Positions 10,500 to 22,487 of a stretch of 64,000 nt of DNA are shown here, piece after piece (the stretch's first letter is position 1; each line of letters opens with the position of its first letter). The translations under genes and the position numbers were made by a program. Source of the stretch: Gracilaria gracilis (Eukaryota; Rhodophyta; Florideophyceae; Gracilariales; Gracilariaceae); NCBI GenBank assembly GCA_030374805.1, contig JARGSG010000203.1, forward strand, positions 496,001 through 560,000. Direction: 5' to 3'. Below the pieces are notes generated by a model. That model did no database searches. It was not told the origin of the DNA and worked only from the letters and a program-made list of their open reading frames with translations.

Positions 10500-13400
10500 C
10501 GCACGCCGTCCATCACATTAACTCACAAACTGTGCTGTGGCATGAACCCAACACTGAGCTGCCCAACATCGCCGTGGGCACGCCGGTAGCGCCGCACAAC
10601 CACTTGCGCATGTACCACGTCTGAATGCAAGCCCGGTGTGCCCCGCTTGCGTTTGTCTCGCTCCACCGCGTGCAGTACGCCTCGTTGCAGTTCGTGCGCA
10701 GTACCAACCCCATCCAGTTCTGGTATCACCCGCCGCTGCAGCCCACGCTCTGCGAACACGCGCTGGCCGCCGCCACGCTGCGCCTGGCCAGATGGCTTGT
10801 GCATTCGCGCGCCGGCGCGCGCGTCGCACCTGTCGCGCCCTCCTTCTCCAAGATCTGGGTGTTTGACACCGTCCTCCACACCACGCCCGATCAAGACTGC
10901 CACAGCTACGCCCCCGTTCCTGCGGCGCGTGCGGGAAACCACCGCGCTCAACGTGTCGTTGCGCCCGTATCAGCAGAGCGTCGTCGCGTATAGGGTGTTT
11001 ACGAGCTCAGTCCGCCCGCCCCCACCCGGTTCCTTGTGTGGTCATTCGCGGAGCAGAGCTGCCACGACCCGTTTTTCTGTACGGCTGCCCAGCGCCAGCA
11101 GCTTTCCGTCGAGCCGTTCGTGCTGTTCGACCTTTTTTAAGGCGCTATCTGCGTCGGTCACCACAATGATCCACGACCACCACCGCCGCACACATCCATA
11201 CCCACCGGCGGCCTGCTGTGCGATGAGATGGGGCTTGGTAAAACTGTTGAGCTCATGCAGCTTGTACTGTGTAACAAGTGAAACGCCTCTGAGATTAAGG
11301 TCAGAAAGCGTCTCGCTTCCAAGCCCGACAGCCCGTGTTCCTACTGCCAAGAGCCGTGCAGCGCGCCAAGTGCCAACAAAACCCGTGTCCTTCAATGCGT
11401 CGATTGCGGACGCAGCGCGCACAGAGCTTGTGTCACCCATGGCCATAAGGCGCCAGGCGGTTTCATATGCCCTTCTTGTATACACCACTTGTACCCTATT
11501 CGCCAGCACGATGCGCAAAGGCACCAAATACAAAGCTCTCGCGTTACCCTAATCGTCATCCCATCTGCGATTCTTTTGCAATGGAAGACTGAGATTCAAA
11601 AGCACGTCGAGCACGCTCTCAACATCATCGTCTTCCAAGATCTTCGTATCAGCGGCTATATACCGCAGCGCGTTTTGCAAAACGCCGACGTCGTGCTCAC
11701 CACGTACGACACGTTGAGAGCCGATGTCAATTTTGTCAACTCCATCCGCAAGCCCCGCACGTCTCGACGATATGAACGAAAGTATTTTCCGCTCCCGGTT
11801 CCACTTCTCGGTGTACACTGGCATCGAATCGCTCTGGACGAGTCCCAGATGCTTGGTTCTGGTCGCAACAGCTTTTCGCTCGTTGCCGAGATAGCCTCCT
11901 TACTAGGAACAAAGCACAAGTGGTGTGTAACGAAAACCCTCGTGTCTACCGATTTGCATGACTTCGTTCTAATGTTCCGTCTCTTGCGCCTCGAGGACGC
12001 TGAAGAGCACATGGATTGGGCCGCGTTGCTCACTCTCTCCGTCTACGAACAAGAATTTCTCGCATTCTCCGCAACGTCATGTGGCGTACAAAGCACTAAA
12101 ACGTGCAGTTTACGGAGCTCAACATACCAAGGCGCAATTTTGAAGTTATCCATACCCTGTTCGGTCCTGTAGAAAAGTCTCACTACAAATTGTTGCAGCA
12201 ACATGTTCAACAAGTTGTTCTAGCCCACCGAACAGGTCCCACGTCCAATAACCTTCTGCACATGCTTCGACAAGCATCCTGCCACCCCCGAATCGGTGCT
12301 TCCGGACGAGCACTTGTCGCTGGAGCGAACGGTGGTAAACGCCTCCGTGAGACTTCTGTTCAGAAAGCAGAAGAAATGGCTGAGAGTCCTCTGGAGCTTG
12401 GAAAAGTTTCCGAGTCGTTACTCATGAAGTGTCAGGTTGAATGTGAAGAGAAGTTTCGCAATCTAGTCGCTAGTATGAAAGGGCATGCTGGAATGTCGCT
12501 ACTCATATTCTCCACGCGCGCTGCACGCAATCGAAATGAAAACCACTTGGTTACAGTAGTGGAGGTGTACCGTAACGTTCTTTGCCTTGCAGAATACAAC
12601 AACGCACTTTTGAAAATGGATTACATTCAGAGAATCCACCTCAAGTTCAACCTTACTGATGCTCTGCAATCTGTTAAAAACTTTCGGCAAGATCTTCGAA
12701 GATTAAACAGCCCATCAGCCACAGACTTGGCAGCTTTGAACGTTCTAAATGAAGTCGGTGACTGTAAACAGGATGCGAATCTGTTGAAGGATGTAAGCAA
12801 CCTGATGGAGTTTATAGCTGGGAAGGGAAGGTTGATGCAAAAGGATGGTGGGGATATGCAAAGGAAGTTCGCCAGCTCTGGCTCGGATTTACTTGGAGGT
12901 GCGTAGCTCACAACTTATATAGCACTTCTTCGTCGCACCACCCAACCACTCCAACTCTGAGTAAAACCTAAGCCACTAAGCAGGGACACTCAATACTACC
13001 AATCATCTTCTAACATGACATGGTAACGCTGCCACAATTCATGACAGCTTACAAATAACAAGGCACAACAGTGCACAACAGTGCACAGCAGTGCAAAACA
13101 ATTCCGTACAATATTACACAACAATGTACAATAATGTACAACAATGTACAACCATGCGCATCCATGACAGTGCATACACACAATACGACAGCGCACCATA
13201 ATGACCAGACCACGACCATCCATACACAAACATCCGCACCTGTTGCCTGCAACCTGTAATCAGTACACGACGGCATAATGTGTATGTCTAGGCTCACCAA
13301 GTCACACGTCAGCAACAAGTACCTGTAAACCATATGACCTGAACCAAACACAGCCAACAAGTTCCATGCATCCAGATACATACATGTGCGTGCAGCACTA

Positions 13401-15891
13401 CCCGAACATGATGTCAACCACTCAACGGTGTCAACACTCGTGCACCATGTACCAAGTATCCACATTGCTACATGTGCACACTGTGCACCTCGACCACTCT
13501 AGACAACGTGTCCTGGTGTACAGTCTGTCTGTACGAACCCATCTGAACACCTTGATATTCGACACAGCACCACATCTGACACGTTCATCCAATGGTGGCT
13601 CTTCCACCATCCAACACAGTGGAGCGTACAGAACGACATCAGTCATACTTTCACATACCAAGGTACCATTCTAGACTTGTCACATGTGAACAGCTTGATG
13701 TCAGTGACAGCATGACATCCAACACAACCTAAAAGAGACGTATATATCAGAGGCCCAAATTATCCTGCATGTAGCTACTGCGACGTACAACGCCAAATTC
13801 TCAAAGCTTGGGGCAACTCCTCTCATACCAGATGATGCATGTCACGCTCCAGATGGTGAAGAGACGCTTTACTGTCCCGATTCCGACGCAGTCGCTATAA
13901 ACGAAGATGAAGAGCCGCAGAAAAAGCAAAGACCCATGAAAATCCAATGAAAATCTAATGGTGGGAAGTAGCTCGTGCAATACTGCTCGAAGAAGAAAAA
14001 GATGAAGCCTTCGTGGATAAAATGGTGCAACGTCTCACTGATTGGTTAGCTGGGGAGGCAACGGAGATTAGAACCCTTGCCACGAGACTCAACAGCATTC
14101 ATCCACTTGCCCGAATTATACCAGAAGGTTTGTAAGACATACAGATGGTGAGGTTGACATCCAGAAAGAAACTCTTAGATCTTCCCGGCTCCCGTGAACC
14201 GACAGAATGAGATATAGCTGAGTCTGGACTTTGTGCTACTTGCCGCGAACAAGGGACAGGTGCCATGTGCAGTCACTGTCGGGCGGAGAATCTTATCACA
14301 GAGGTAGAGAGGAAAGTTTACTCTCTTTGGGAACGATTTGGAGAAAATGAAATAGAGTTTATTTCTGACAGTATGGAGAAAGAAACTACAACTGCGGAAG
14401 CCATTGACGCTGAAGCCATTGTCAAGGGCACATTCCGTTCACGCATAAGCATGTCCCGATTTCAGTCGAACAGTAGCAGAATCTTCTACCAGGGGGAGCT
14501 GGAAGTTATTCTTCTTACCCTTGCTTCGGTTGTTCGCAAGAAAAAGGATCCTCATTTGACGGAAAAAGTGAATGAGTGGTTTGCAAAAATAGGGCTTCTG
14601 AAAGAAGAGCATAATGATGCCAAATTGATGTTTGAGGCCCAACGGTTTTTGTTAGCGAGACTGGATGAAATCAAAAGGGCTCAGATGAGAATATCTGTGC
14701 TAGATTCGCAAATAGATCCTTCTCAGCTAACAGAGCTCAAACTGCGTCACAGAATCACACGTCACTGCTTGGATCATATGCTCGAGGAATTCAAGAGCGA
14801 CAAACATGTCGCAGAAATGACTTTCCAAAATACGAGGGGACGTCTTGTGTACTTGAGGTCCTCGAAAAGAGGTCTCGAAGCAAATGCGTCTGGCATACAA
14901 AGAATAGAAGATATCTAGAACTTTGAAGCCTGTCCAATATGTCTGGGGAGTCCGGATTCGTTTTCTAGTTTGGCTGTGTTGCCGTGCGGACATCTTTTCT
15001 GTTGTGATTGTGTGTTAGGTATGATTACGAACAAGAACCTGAGGTCTCGGGCAAATTCGATTCGTTGTTCTCAATGTCGCACCAGATGTCTTGTTGATGA
15101 AATCAACTGGACGTCCACATCACAAGAGCCCGTAAAAAAGAGGAGTCGAGTAAAACCAGAATCTGCAGGTCAGGGAAAAGATGTTGAGGTACTGCCACTT
15201 CAAAAACCGAAGAGAGAAGGTGCATTCAGTGCTGCTGGGAAAGAAGCCAAAGTGGATAATGGTCAATCTGAGAAGTCCTTCTCGTTTTATAACACAGAGA
15301 TCACAAATTTAGGGCAGTTTGGCGCCAAGTCAACCGCTCTTGTCCGCCTGTTGCGATCTTTATGGAACCAAAATGACGACGAAATGATTCTTATATTCTC
15401 CGAGTGGTCTAAAGTGCTGAACGTAGTACGTATGACTTTAGAGAGAAACAATATTTCTTTCTGTGATGGTGATCAGTCAAAGTCATCAATGTCTTTCGCC
15501 AGAACCGTGGATATCTTCGAAAGTTCAGAAACACGGAACGTATATCCTGTTGCCACTGCGAAGGGCAGGTGCGGGTCTCAATCTTACAGAGGCGCGACAT
15601 GTTGTCCTGGTTGAGCCATCTCTGCAGGTTGCCCTCGAGGCTCAAGCCGTTGGAAGAATGTACCGAATTGGTCAAACCAAAGAAACGTACGTTCATCGTG
15701 TGATTGTTCGTAACACAATCGAAGAAAGGATTTTGCAACTAGGTAACAAATACCGGGAAGACAGGAATACTTTTGAGGAAGCAGTTGTAGATTTGAAGGA
15801 CGTATTTCAAGACTTTGAGTCCTTGCCACTTACCATCGGATTGCGAGGGAAGACAAATACCGGTAGACCTGTGCTGAGGTTCGTCGATTGA
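10500..15891 (+). pseudogene. SHPRH: SHPRH-type SNF2 helicase / PHD / RING E3 ligase, pseudogene
   Basis: The blocks lie in the order typical of SHPRH, a SNF2 ATPase and ubiquitin ligase acting on PCNA. At 10960 is LRPYQQSVV (Q motif). At 11205-11275 is GGLLCDEMGLGKTVEL (Walker A). At 11325-11490 is a PHD finger inserted after motif I, with paired cysteines CSYC, CVDC and CPSC. At 11560 is LIVIPSAILLQWKTEI, and at 11820-11850 RIALDESQ (motif II). At 12240-12300 is LRQASCHPRIG. At 14935-15100 is a RING (CPICLG, CGHLFCCDC, CSQC). At 15570-15740 are GLNLTEARHVVLVEPS and QAVGRMYRIGQTKETYVHR (motifs V-VI). Stops lie in frame at 11279-11281, 12097-12099, 13948-13950, 14133-14135, 14208-14210 and 14916-14918. 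Frame shifts lie near 11000, 12040, 13960 and 15535. Motif III reads VTKTL where VTGTP is usual. A solo LTR interrupts it at 12803. I infer a dead copy; a functional paralogue may lie elsewhere. Confidence 0.85.
12803..13724 (-). mobile_element. solo LTR, Copia-type family E
   Basis: A 922-bp LTR fossil begins TGATGGAG and ends CCAACA on the plus strand, that is TGTTGG...CCATCA in its own direction. It is flanked by a perfect 5-bp duplication, CAACC (12798-12802 and 13725-13729). It carries the TATATAA-type box found in all family A and E LTRs, about 90-110 bp from its 3' end. It contains short tandem repeats of the type ACAACAGTGC and ACAATGTACA. It lies inside an exon of the SNF2 gene. Solo LTRs arise by recombination between the two LTRs of a full element. 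Confidence 0.93.
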
Positions 15892-15952
15892 TCTGCTAGT
15901 CCTTGGATGAACGCAATCTTAACTTTTGTAAATAGACACCTCTAGTGTGTTA

Positions 15953-16846
15953 TGTTGGATGTCATGCTGTCACTGACATCAAGCTGTTCACATGTGACAA
16001 GTCTAGAATGGTACCTTGGTATGTGAAACTATGACTGATGTCGTTCTGTACGCTCCACTGTGTTGGATGGTGGAAGAGCCACCTTTGGATGAACGTGTCA
16101 GATGTGGTGTTGTGTCGAATATCAGGGTGTTCAGATGGGTTCGTACAGACAGACTGTACACGAGGACACGTTGTCCAGAGTGGTCGTGGTGCACAGTGTG
16201 CACATGTAGCAATGTGGATATTTGGTACATGGTGCACAAGTGTTGACACTGTTGAGTGGTTGACATCATGTTCGGGTAGTGCTGCATGCACATGTATGTA
16301 TCTGGATGCATGGAACTTGTTGGCTGTGTTTGGTTCAGGTCATATGGTTTACAGGTACTTGTTGCTGACATGGGACTTGGTGAGCCTAGAAATACATATT
16401 ATGGCGTCGTGTACTGATTACAGGTTGCAGGCAACAGGTGCGGGTGTTTGTGTATGGATTGTCGTGGTCTGGTCATTATGGTGCGCTGTCGTATTGTGTG
16501 AATGCACTGTCATGGATGCGCATGGTTGTACATTGTTGTACATTGTTGTGCAATATTGTACGTATTGTTTTGCACTGCTGTGCACTGCTGTGCACTGTTG
16601 TGCCTTGTTACTTGTAAGGTGTCATGAATTGTGGCAGCGTTACCATGTCATGTTAGAAGATGATTGGTAGTGCTGATTGTCCCTGCTTAGTGGCTTAGGT
16701 TTTACTCAGAGTTGGGGTTGTTCGGTGGTGCAACGAAGAAGTGCTATATAAGTTGTGAGAGAAGCACCTCCAAGTAAATCCGAGCCAGAGCTGGCGAACT
16801 TCCCTTGCATCCCCTCAACTTTCCCTTCCAGCTATAACCTCCATCA
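15953..16846 (+). mobile_element. solo LTR, Copia-type family E
   Basis: An 894-bp LTR of the same family as the one at 12803, in the opposite orientation, begins TGTTGGATGTC and ends CCTCCATCA. It is flanked by a perfect 5-bp duplication, TGTTA (15948-15952 and 16847-16851). It lies about 60 bp beyond the last SNF2 codons. The two copies are easily alignable throughout, so both insertions are fairly recent. Confidence 0.93.
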
Positions 16847-16963
16847 TGTTACCGATGGCCAGATAGATTAACACTCGTATTCAAAGGTGGAGTTTTTCTT
16901 TCCTTCGAAGAGGTCCAAACTTTCCTCTTTGGAACTTTCTACGAAGAACAACTGTCCACACAA

Positions 16964-17248
16964 ACAAACACACACACACACACACGCACATACACACAGA
17001 ACGACACACACACAGAACGACACACAGACACACACACACACACATGGACACACACAGACACACAGACACACAGACACACAGAATCACAGACACACAGACA
17101 CACAGACACAGACACAAACACAGACACACACCTACAGACACACACAGACACACTCACACAGACACAGACACAGACACACACCTACACACACACAGACACA
17201 CACAGACACACACCTACACACACACAGACACACACAGACACACATAAA

Positions 17249-17335
<87 letters not shown>

Positions 17336-17353
17336 AGACACAGACACAGACAC
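16964..17353. repeat. CA-rich microsatellite/minisatellite
   Basis: About 390 bp are built from CA dinucleotides and CAGACA or CACAGA variants. A nearly pure (CA)n core lies at about 17247-17330 and degenerate arrays lie on both sides. The long His/Thr or Cys/Val ORFs here are translations of the repeat and not genes. Confidence 0.95.
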
Positions 17354-17382
17354 ACAGAACGACAATCTGGCGAAGCAGGTTC

Positions 17383-18511
17383 TTGATACTCCGATTGCAG
17401 ACTACCAGTTGCAAGGTCCTATCGACTTTTCTGAAGTACATAGAAGAGTATCAACAAGGAACAAGGGGAAACCTCGGCTTTTTTCCTCTACCACCCGGAG
17501 TGCAACATATCAATAAACCTCTCCAAGACCACCGTAGTGTTTTCACCCTCAGACGCTGTAAAGCAGCTGAGGCTGTTTGCACATTAAATGTTGACAGTGC
17601 AGAGGTTAAGCCAAGTGACTGCGCTAAGTTTCTGTACATCCTGTTAGAATCTCGTATGAGCTTTAGGGCGCATCCTGACAGCATCGCCATGAAATACAGA
17701 CGTCGCCGTAATGAGGGCATTGACTGAAAAACCTTGGGGTCAGATTGACAAACGATCGTAGTAGTGAGAAAAGGCTTTGGTGAGCCCCTTGCTGTATATG
17801 GCACTGCCACACAGCCCGGAATCCAAGCTGTTGAGAGGGTGCAAAAAGATGCGCACAGAATCCTAACGGGCAGCATGGCGTCCTCTCCAATAGAAAGACC
17901 AAAGAGCTGATCCACATGAAGTCGATTCAAAGCATTGCGAAGACCGAAGCTGCACTACATTCCAAGGAAACAGTTCGGAATACGGCTCTGACGCCTCTCA
18001 AAGAATCCTTACAGTCCACTGCTGAAGGACGCGTTCAAAAGAAACGCCCCACAGTTAATTCGATAGCAGAGAGGTATTTCGCTTATTGAAGAATGCAGCA
18101 GCTACCCCGTGACTCGCGGCCATGCAAAACAGAGCTGCTTAAGCTCATAGATATTCCTTCTTGGTTCAGCTGAATATCTCAAGGACGATACTAAATTCAT
18201 CCAGAGAGAAGAAGCACATGAGATTGCCAAAAGCTCTTAACCAGCGGGTGCGACATCTGTGGCGTTTGGCACGCGCGCTTTATCACTGGGTTAAGAATTG
18301 CGAAGTTTGCGCTGCCTGTGTACCGAGCCACTGCAGCGTTGCCCAAAACGAACGTGTCGACCAGCTAGCGAGGTGGGTGAGCGGCTTAAAGAGTATGGAT
18401 CACGTTGGGTACAAAAAGCTGGCAAGCACATACTCTGGAGAACAAGCACGGCTATGTTCTGGCCATCGGATACCTGTTGATCTCCTAGCGGACATACTCT
18501 ATCCCATATAA
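17383..18511 (+). mobile_element. LINE relic: C-terminal reverse transcriptase and RNase H
   Basis: At 17590-17720 the frame reads CAKFLYILLESRMSFRAHP followed by MKYRRRRN. This corresponds to the region after the RT core of non-LTR elements, where a kFLGi.lD motif and a conserved His occur. At 17800-17870 a GIQAVERVQKDAHRILTG stretch is typical of the RT end. At 18310-18375 CVPSHCSVAQNERVDQLAR matches the conserved end of a LINE RNase H domain (WVPSHxGxxGNExADxLA). Several stops and frame changes separate these blocks. The LINE at 36912-43312 has no such RNase H, so this is a different lineage. No 5' part or tail was found. Confidence 0.65.
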
Positions 18512-18624
18512 ATAAATCCAAAAAATCACTTCGTGCCACGAGCCCATCACCAGGACACATTCCGGCACATGCAGGCAATTTTCGAACTTTTATTGGCCCT
18601 TTACAGTACCCATCTGGCCTAGAA
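18512..18624. other. short spacer
   Basis: Nothing recognisable lies between the LINE relic and the next transposase-like region. Confidence 0.3.
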
Positions 18625-21600
18625 CTACTGTTCGTAGGGGGAAGACAGGGGAGGGAGTAGGGTGAATAAGAGTGGGTGGAGTGGAGATAGCTGAAGGATG
18701 ATGAAGAAGTGGTATATCTTTTCCATCCCATAGGTATCTCCAATGTTTCCTATGGAAGAGGGTGGTAGTAATTTTTTTATGAAAATTCTATGGAATGAGT
18801 GAGTATGTGAGGGGTGGGAGGTAGGGCCTGGAGGTGGAGTCCCGGTAGAATCTGTTGAGGTAGAATCTATGGAAACGCTACTGAAGGCGAGAATTGAAGG
18901 GAGGTGCGGGGTAGTTCTGGCGGAGGACATGAATAAAACCAAGGATAGAAGAGAATGGGTTGCGTTCAAACCATAGAGAAACGTTGTCAGATATGGAGTG
19001 GGTGGAGATTAGGAACTGGATGGGCGGTGTGGTTACGGTCCCCTTCTGTTGCCCATCGAAGGCATACGCAGTTGACGGTGACATCGACTTCGTCGCTTGG
19101 TGGGACGAGCTCCATAAACGGTACGAAGGCGAACTCCTTGAAAGATGGAATGGAAGAAGGAAGGGTGAAGGGAAGAATTGAGAAAAGTTTGCAGATCCAG
19201 ACGATGGGGGTGGAGTTGGAGGGGCTGGTGCCTGAGACGAGGACGGGAGAAAACTTTGGGGATCTGGAAGACCAAAGGAAGGGGTGGCAAATATTCGTTT
19301 GATGAGAGGAACTGGAGGATCCTGGAGGGCGAGCTCGTTCCGCTCTTCAATATAGTGGTCGAGTGATTAAACATAACCGCTTGCGACGTAAGCGGAGTTG
19401 AATACGGTGATTCGGGTCCAACGGAGAGTGGGAGAGTTCTCCAAGAGTTCTAAGACTTCGAGAGAAAGGGTGGTGAGTGAAGGGAGGGCGCGTTTTCCAA
19501 TCTGTTGGGGGATGGAGAAAGTGTCGTTTGGGAAGAGCTCTTGGAGAGATTTGGGATTGACATGAGGATTAGAGTGAAGGAATTTGTGGGCGGTGATGAG
19601 ATCAGCAAATAAGATGAGTTTCCCATCACGGACCAAACCGGGTTGGTGGGATTGCATGGGAGAGGCGAGGGCAGAAGAGGAGGAAGTGTTGGAGGGGTTG
19701 ATGGAAGGGGGTTCCAATCTCTGGTGGCGCTGGAGTGATGGATGGCGCGAATGGTTTCTTCATGTGCGGTGGAACTGTGCTTTACGGTTTTGGAGTAGTG
19801 TGACTCGAAAAGAGATTGTGATGGCCATGTTCGAATATGCCGGCATCGTTGAAGTGGAGGCCCTCGAAACGGCGAATGTCCTCGACGATGTCGTCGAGGA
19901 GATGGAACTTGAGGTGGCCAAGGCTGGAAGTGTGTTGGAGGCCATAGACCAGTACGGCTGTGCGCTTGAAGGAGGGGATTTCGAATTGGAGGTCGGTGAG
20001 GCGGGAGTCGGTCCATTCTGCGGAGGTTTTGTATCGCATGGAAAAGAGAAGAAGATCGGAGTACTTGGTAAAAACGAAAGTGAAGGGAGCTACATCAACC
20101 TCGTCACAGCAGCGGTCGACGAAGGCGGGATGAAGGAGAAGACCATGTCGAGTGAGCGGTAGTCTTTTGCTTCGAGTATACCACGTAGGCCGTCGGAGGT
20201 GAAGATACCGTTAAGGTTCTGACCGTTGTCGGAGAAGGAACAGTCAATGCAAAGTCCTGCGGCTGGGGAGTGCTTTTTATTGGTGGCGAGGATGGTGTTC
20301 GCGTGTTTGAGGACGGAAGAGGGGACGGAGTTGAAGGAACGACGGGACTTGGAAGAATGGAGAGTAGTGAAGAGAGATTCTGACCTGAGTCTCTCGATGG
20401 CTGCGAGCTTTATGAGCTTGGAGATGCCAAGGTAGAAGTTATAAATTGGTTCGGAGGGGAAGATGTTGAAAGGGAGAGGAGAGATGTGATGTTGAGGAGA
20501 GGGTAAGATTCGAAGAAGGAGGAGTATTTTGCTAGGAAAGGAGAGTGAAGTGATTCGACGAACTTTTACTTGGTGTTTCGGGTGATTCTGGGCTTTCTGG
20601 CGGGGACGGCATTTTCAGCATCTTGGAGAAGGGTGAAGTGTAATATGCGGAGAGCGATAGTCTGGATCTGGGATCGAAGAGGGGGGGATGGAATATGTAG
20701 GTGGAAGTCAGAACGTGGGACGGTACATCGGTGGCATGGATGCTGGGGGCGGGTGCCGTGGAAGATGGCGAGAATGTCCTTTGCTTCTGGGATCTCTGCG
20801 CAGTAGCTGGCAATGAATGGGTGACAATGGCGGAGCACGCCATTAGCGTCACGGAAGGAGAAGCCGGTGAGCCCGGAGGAAAGAGGAGGGTCGCGGAGGT
20901 TGGAGATGGCACGCTGGATGAGTTGCATCTTGGTAGAGCGGGAAATGCTGGACGAGGTTGGGGGATGGTATCGGGGTCTTGAGAGAGAGTGGCGAGATGG
21001 AAAGAGGTTAGAAGGTATCCGAAAAGGGTGGGTTTGTTGGTGATACATTTGCAACGAAACGAGTCGGAGAGGTTGAGTAGGGTGATGTGAAGTAGGTAGA
21101 AGGTGATGAAAGAGGATTTGAGGGAGGTGGAGGACTTGCCGTAGTTTACTTAGACGAAGCCGATTAAAGAAGTCGATACCGGTGCTCTCAGGGGTGTGCC
21201 AAATGCAGAAGTTATTAGCAGACTGCATGATTGGGTGCTTGGGGGCTGGGACAGCTTGTTTCCCGAGGGAAGAAGCCATGGGGAGGGCAGAAGCGGGAGA
21301 GCCGGAGGAGTGTGTATAGGGGAAGTGATGGGAGAAGTGTTGTCGGAGTGTCCGAGTGCGAGTTGTCGTTTAAAGATTTGGATGGCATCCGTTCGGAAGA
21401 TTGTGGCTGTGGAGAGATACTGTGGGTCGTAAAGGCTGGTGGAAGTGAAACCGATGTTAGTGACTCGGTGTTGGAAGAGGTCTGTTTGAAGTTTAAGACA
21501 CTGAAAAGCGGCGGAGACGGCGTTGTGGAAGGCTGACTTGGAGAAAGAGGTCGTGAAGGAGAGAGATGAGTTCGTCTGCCTTGCAGTGGCAGAGGGTGGA

Positions 21601-22163
21601 AGCGATGGAAGAAATGTAGAGGAGTATTCGTTCGAGGTGGGGGTTGTTGAGGAGAGGGAAGGAGGGGGGCAGTGGAGGAGGTGGGGAGGAGGAGAGGGAG
21701 CAGACGAAGGTGCCTACGATGTGGTAGGCGTATTGGGTGTGGACGTAGAGGGAGAGCTGTTGCTGGTGGTAGGAGTAATCGTCGGCGATTGGGACGTTAT
21801 CGGAAAGGCGATTGGATAGAGGAAGTAGGGTGGTGGTGGGAGTTGGGGATTGGACTTGTGACACTTTGTGCGCGGGGGAAAGTGAGAGAGGTTTGCCACC
21901 GGGAGAGAGGAAACGCGTTTTGACGGTGAGACGGGTGGGGCATCTTCTTTGGTGCCTTTGAATCGCGGGGATGGTGCGAGCGAAGAAAAAGCAGCCGTTA
22001 AAGCAGCAATCAGGTATGGCGCGGAGCAGTGTTGGGGGTGTTGGGGAGAGAAAGGTATGTAGTGGTGGGGAGCGTAATATGGCGAAAGGACGGTGGGGCG
22101 GAGTGATGGGGGAGGTGGCACGTGATGCGAAGGCGTTTCAAAAGTGGGAGAATAAACGGCCAA
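18625..22163 (-). mobile_element. decayed DNA-transposon coding region (Tnp2/Plavaka-like)
   Basis: Minus-strand ORFs follow one another through the region in different frames, all Pro/Ser-rich with purine-rich complements. At 20700-20870 the frame reads SFRDANGVLRHCHPFIASY, then AEIPEAKDILAIF and a HPCHRC cysteine pair. This resembles the fungal/protist Tnp2-Plavaka pattern in which a conserved region precedes a CxxC. At 19800-20000 the frame reads VYGLQHTSSLGHLKFHLLDD followed by IVEDIRRF, which resembles the conserved HxLDH-type block near the end of such enzymes. At 21600-21780 is YAYHIVGTFVCSLS. I infer one ancient transposase of about 3.5 kb with many frame breaks. The family name is tentative and no terminal repeats were found. 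Confidence 0.4.
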
Positions 22164-22396
22164 TATCTGATATCAGAGTTGTTGAATACATGTGCTGTAT
22201 CTCTATAGAGAATTCCTTTTCGAATGGTTTGTATTCTTCTAATTTTATTCCATAAGCACCTATATATATATATACCCCTATTTGGGGATATATGTTCATA
22301 TTTGGCGCGGTAAATTTCTAAGTATGTGCCACTTACACACCTACATTGAGTTCGGAAACTAGCATGAACGGAAGTGACATGCTATTTTGTCTTCAA
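22164..22396. other. AT-rich spacer
   Basis: It contains a short TATATATATA run (about 22262-22273) and a small inverted pair around CCCCTATTTGGGG. No gene is visible. Confidence 0.3.
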
Positions 22397-22487
22397 CGAT
22401 ATCAGTCATAGTTTCACATACAAAGGTACAATTCTAGACTTGTCACATGTGAACACCTTGATAACAGTGACAGCATGACATCTGACA
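22397..22487 (-). mobile_element. family E LTR fragment (U3 end)
   Basis: About 90 bp match the outer end of the family E LTR. They are followed on the plus strand by CCCTCCCTCTGTTACTGAC, the complement of a polypurine tract (about 22488-22499). This marks the 3' end of the internal region of an old element. Confidence 0.75.

Noticed and set aside
12960-13300. ACAACAGTGC and ACAATGTACA repeats as a CRISPR-like array
   Set aside because: They are short, contiguous tandem repeats within an LTR and have no unique spacers. The genome is eukaryotic.
16887-17516. Long ORFs rich in His/Thr (+) or Cys/Val (-)
   Set aside because: They are translations of the CA microsatellite in several frames and carry no protein signal.
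19584-20162. 192-codon plus-strand ORF
   Set aside because: It lies opposite the transposase-like minus frames and has purine-driven, low-information composition.
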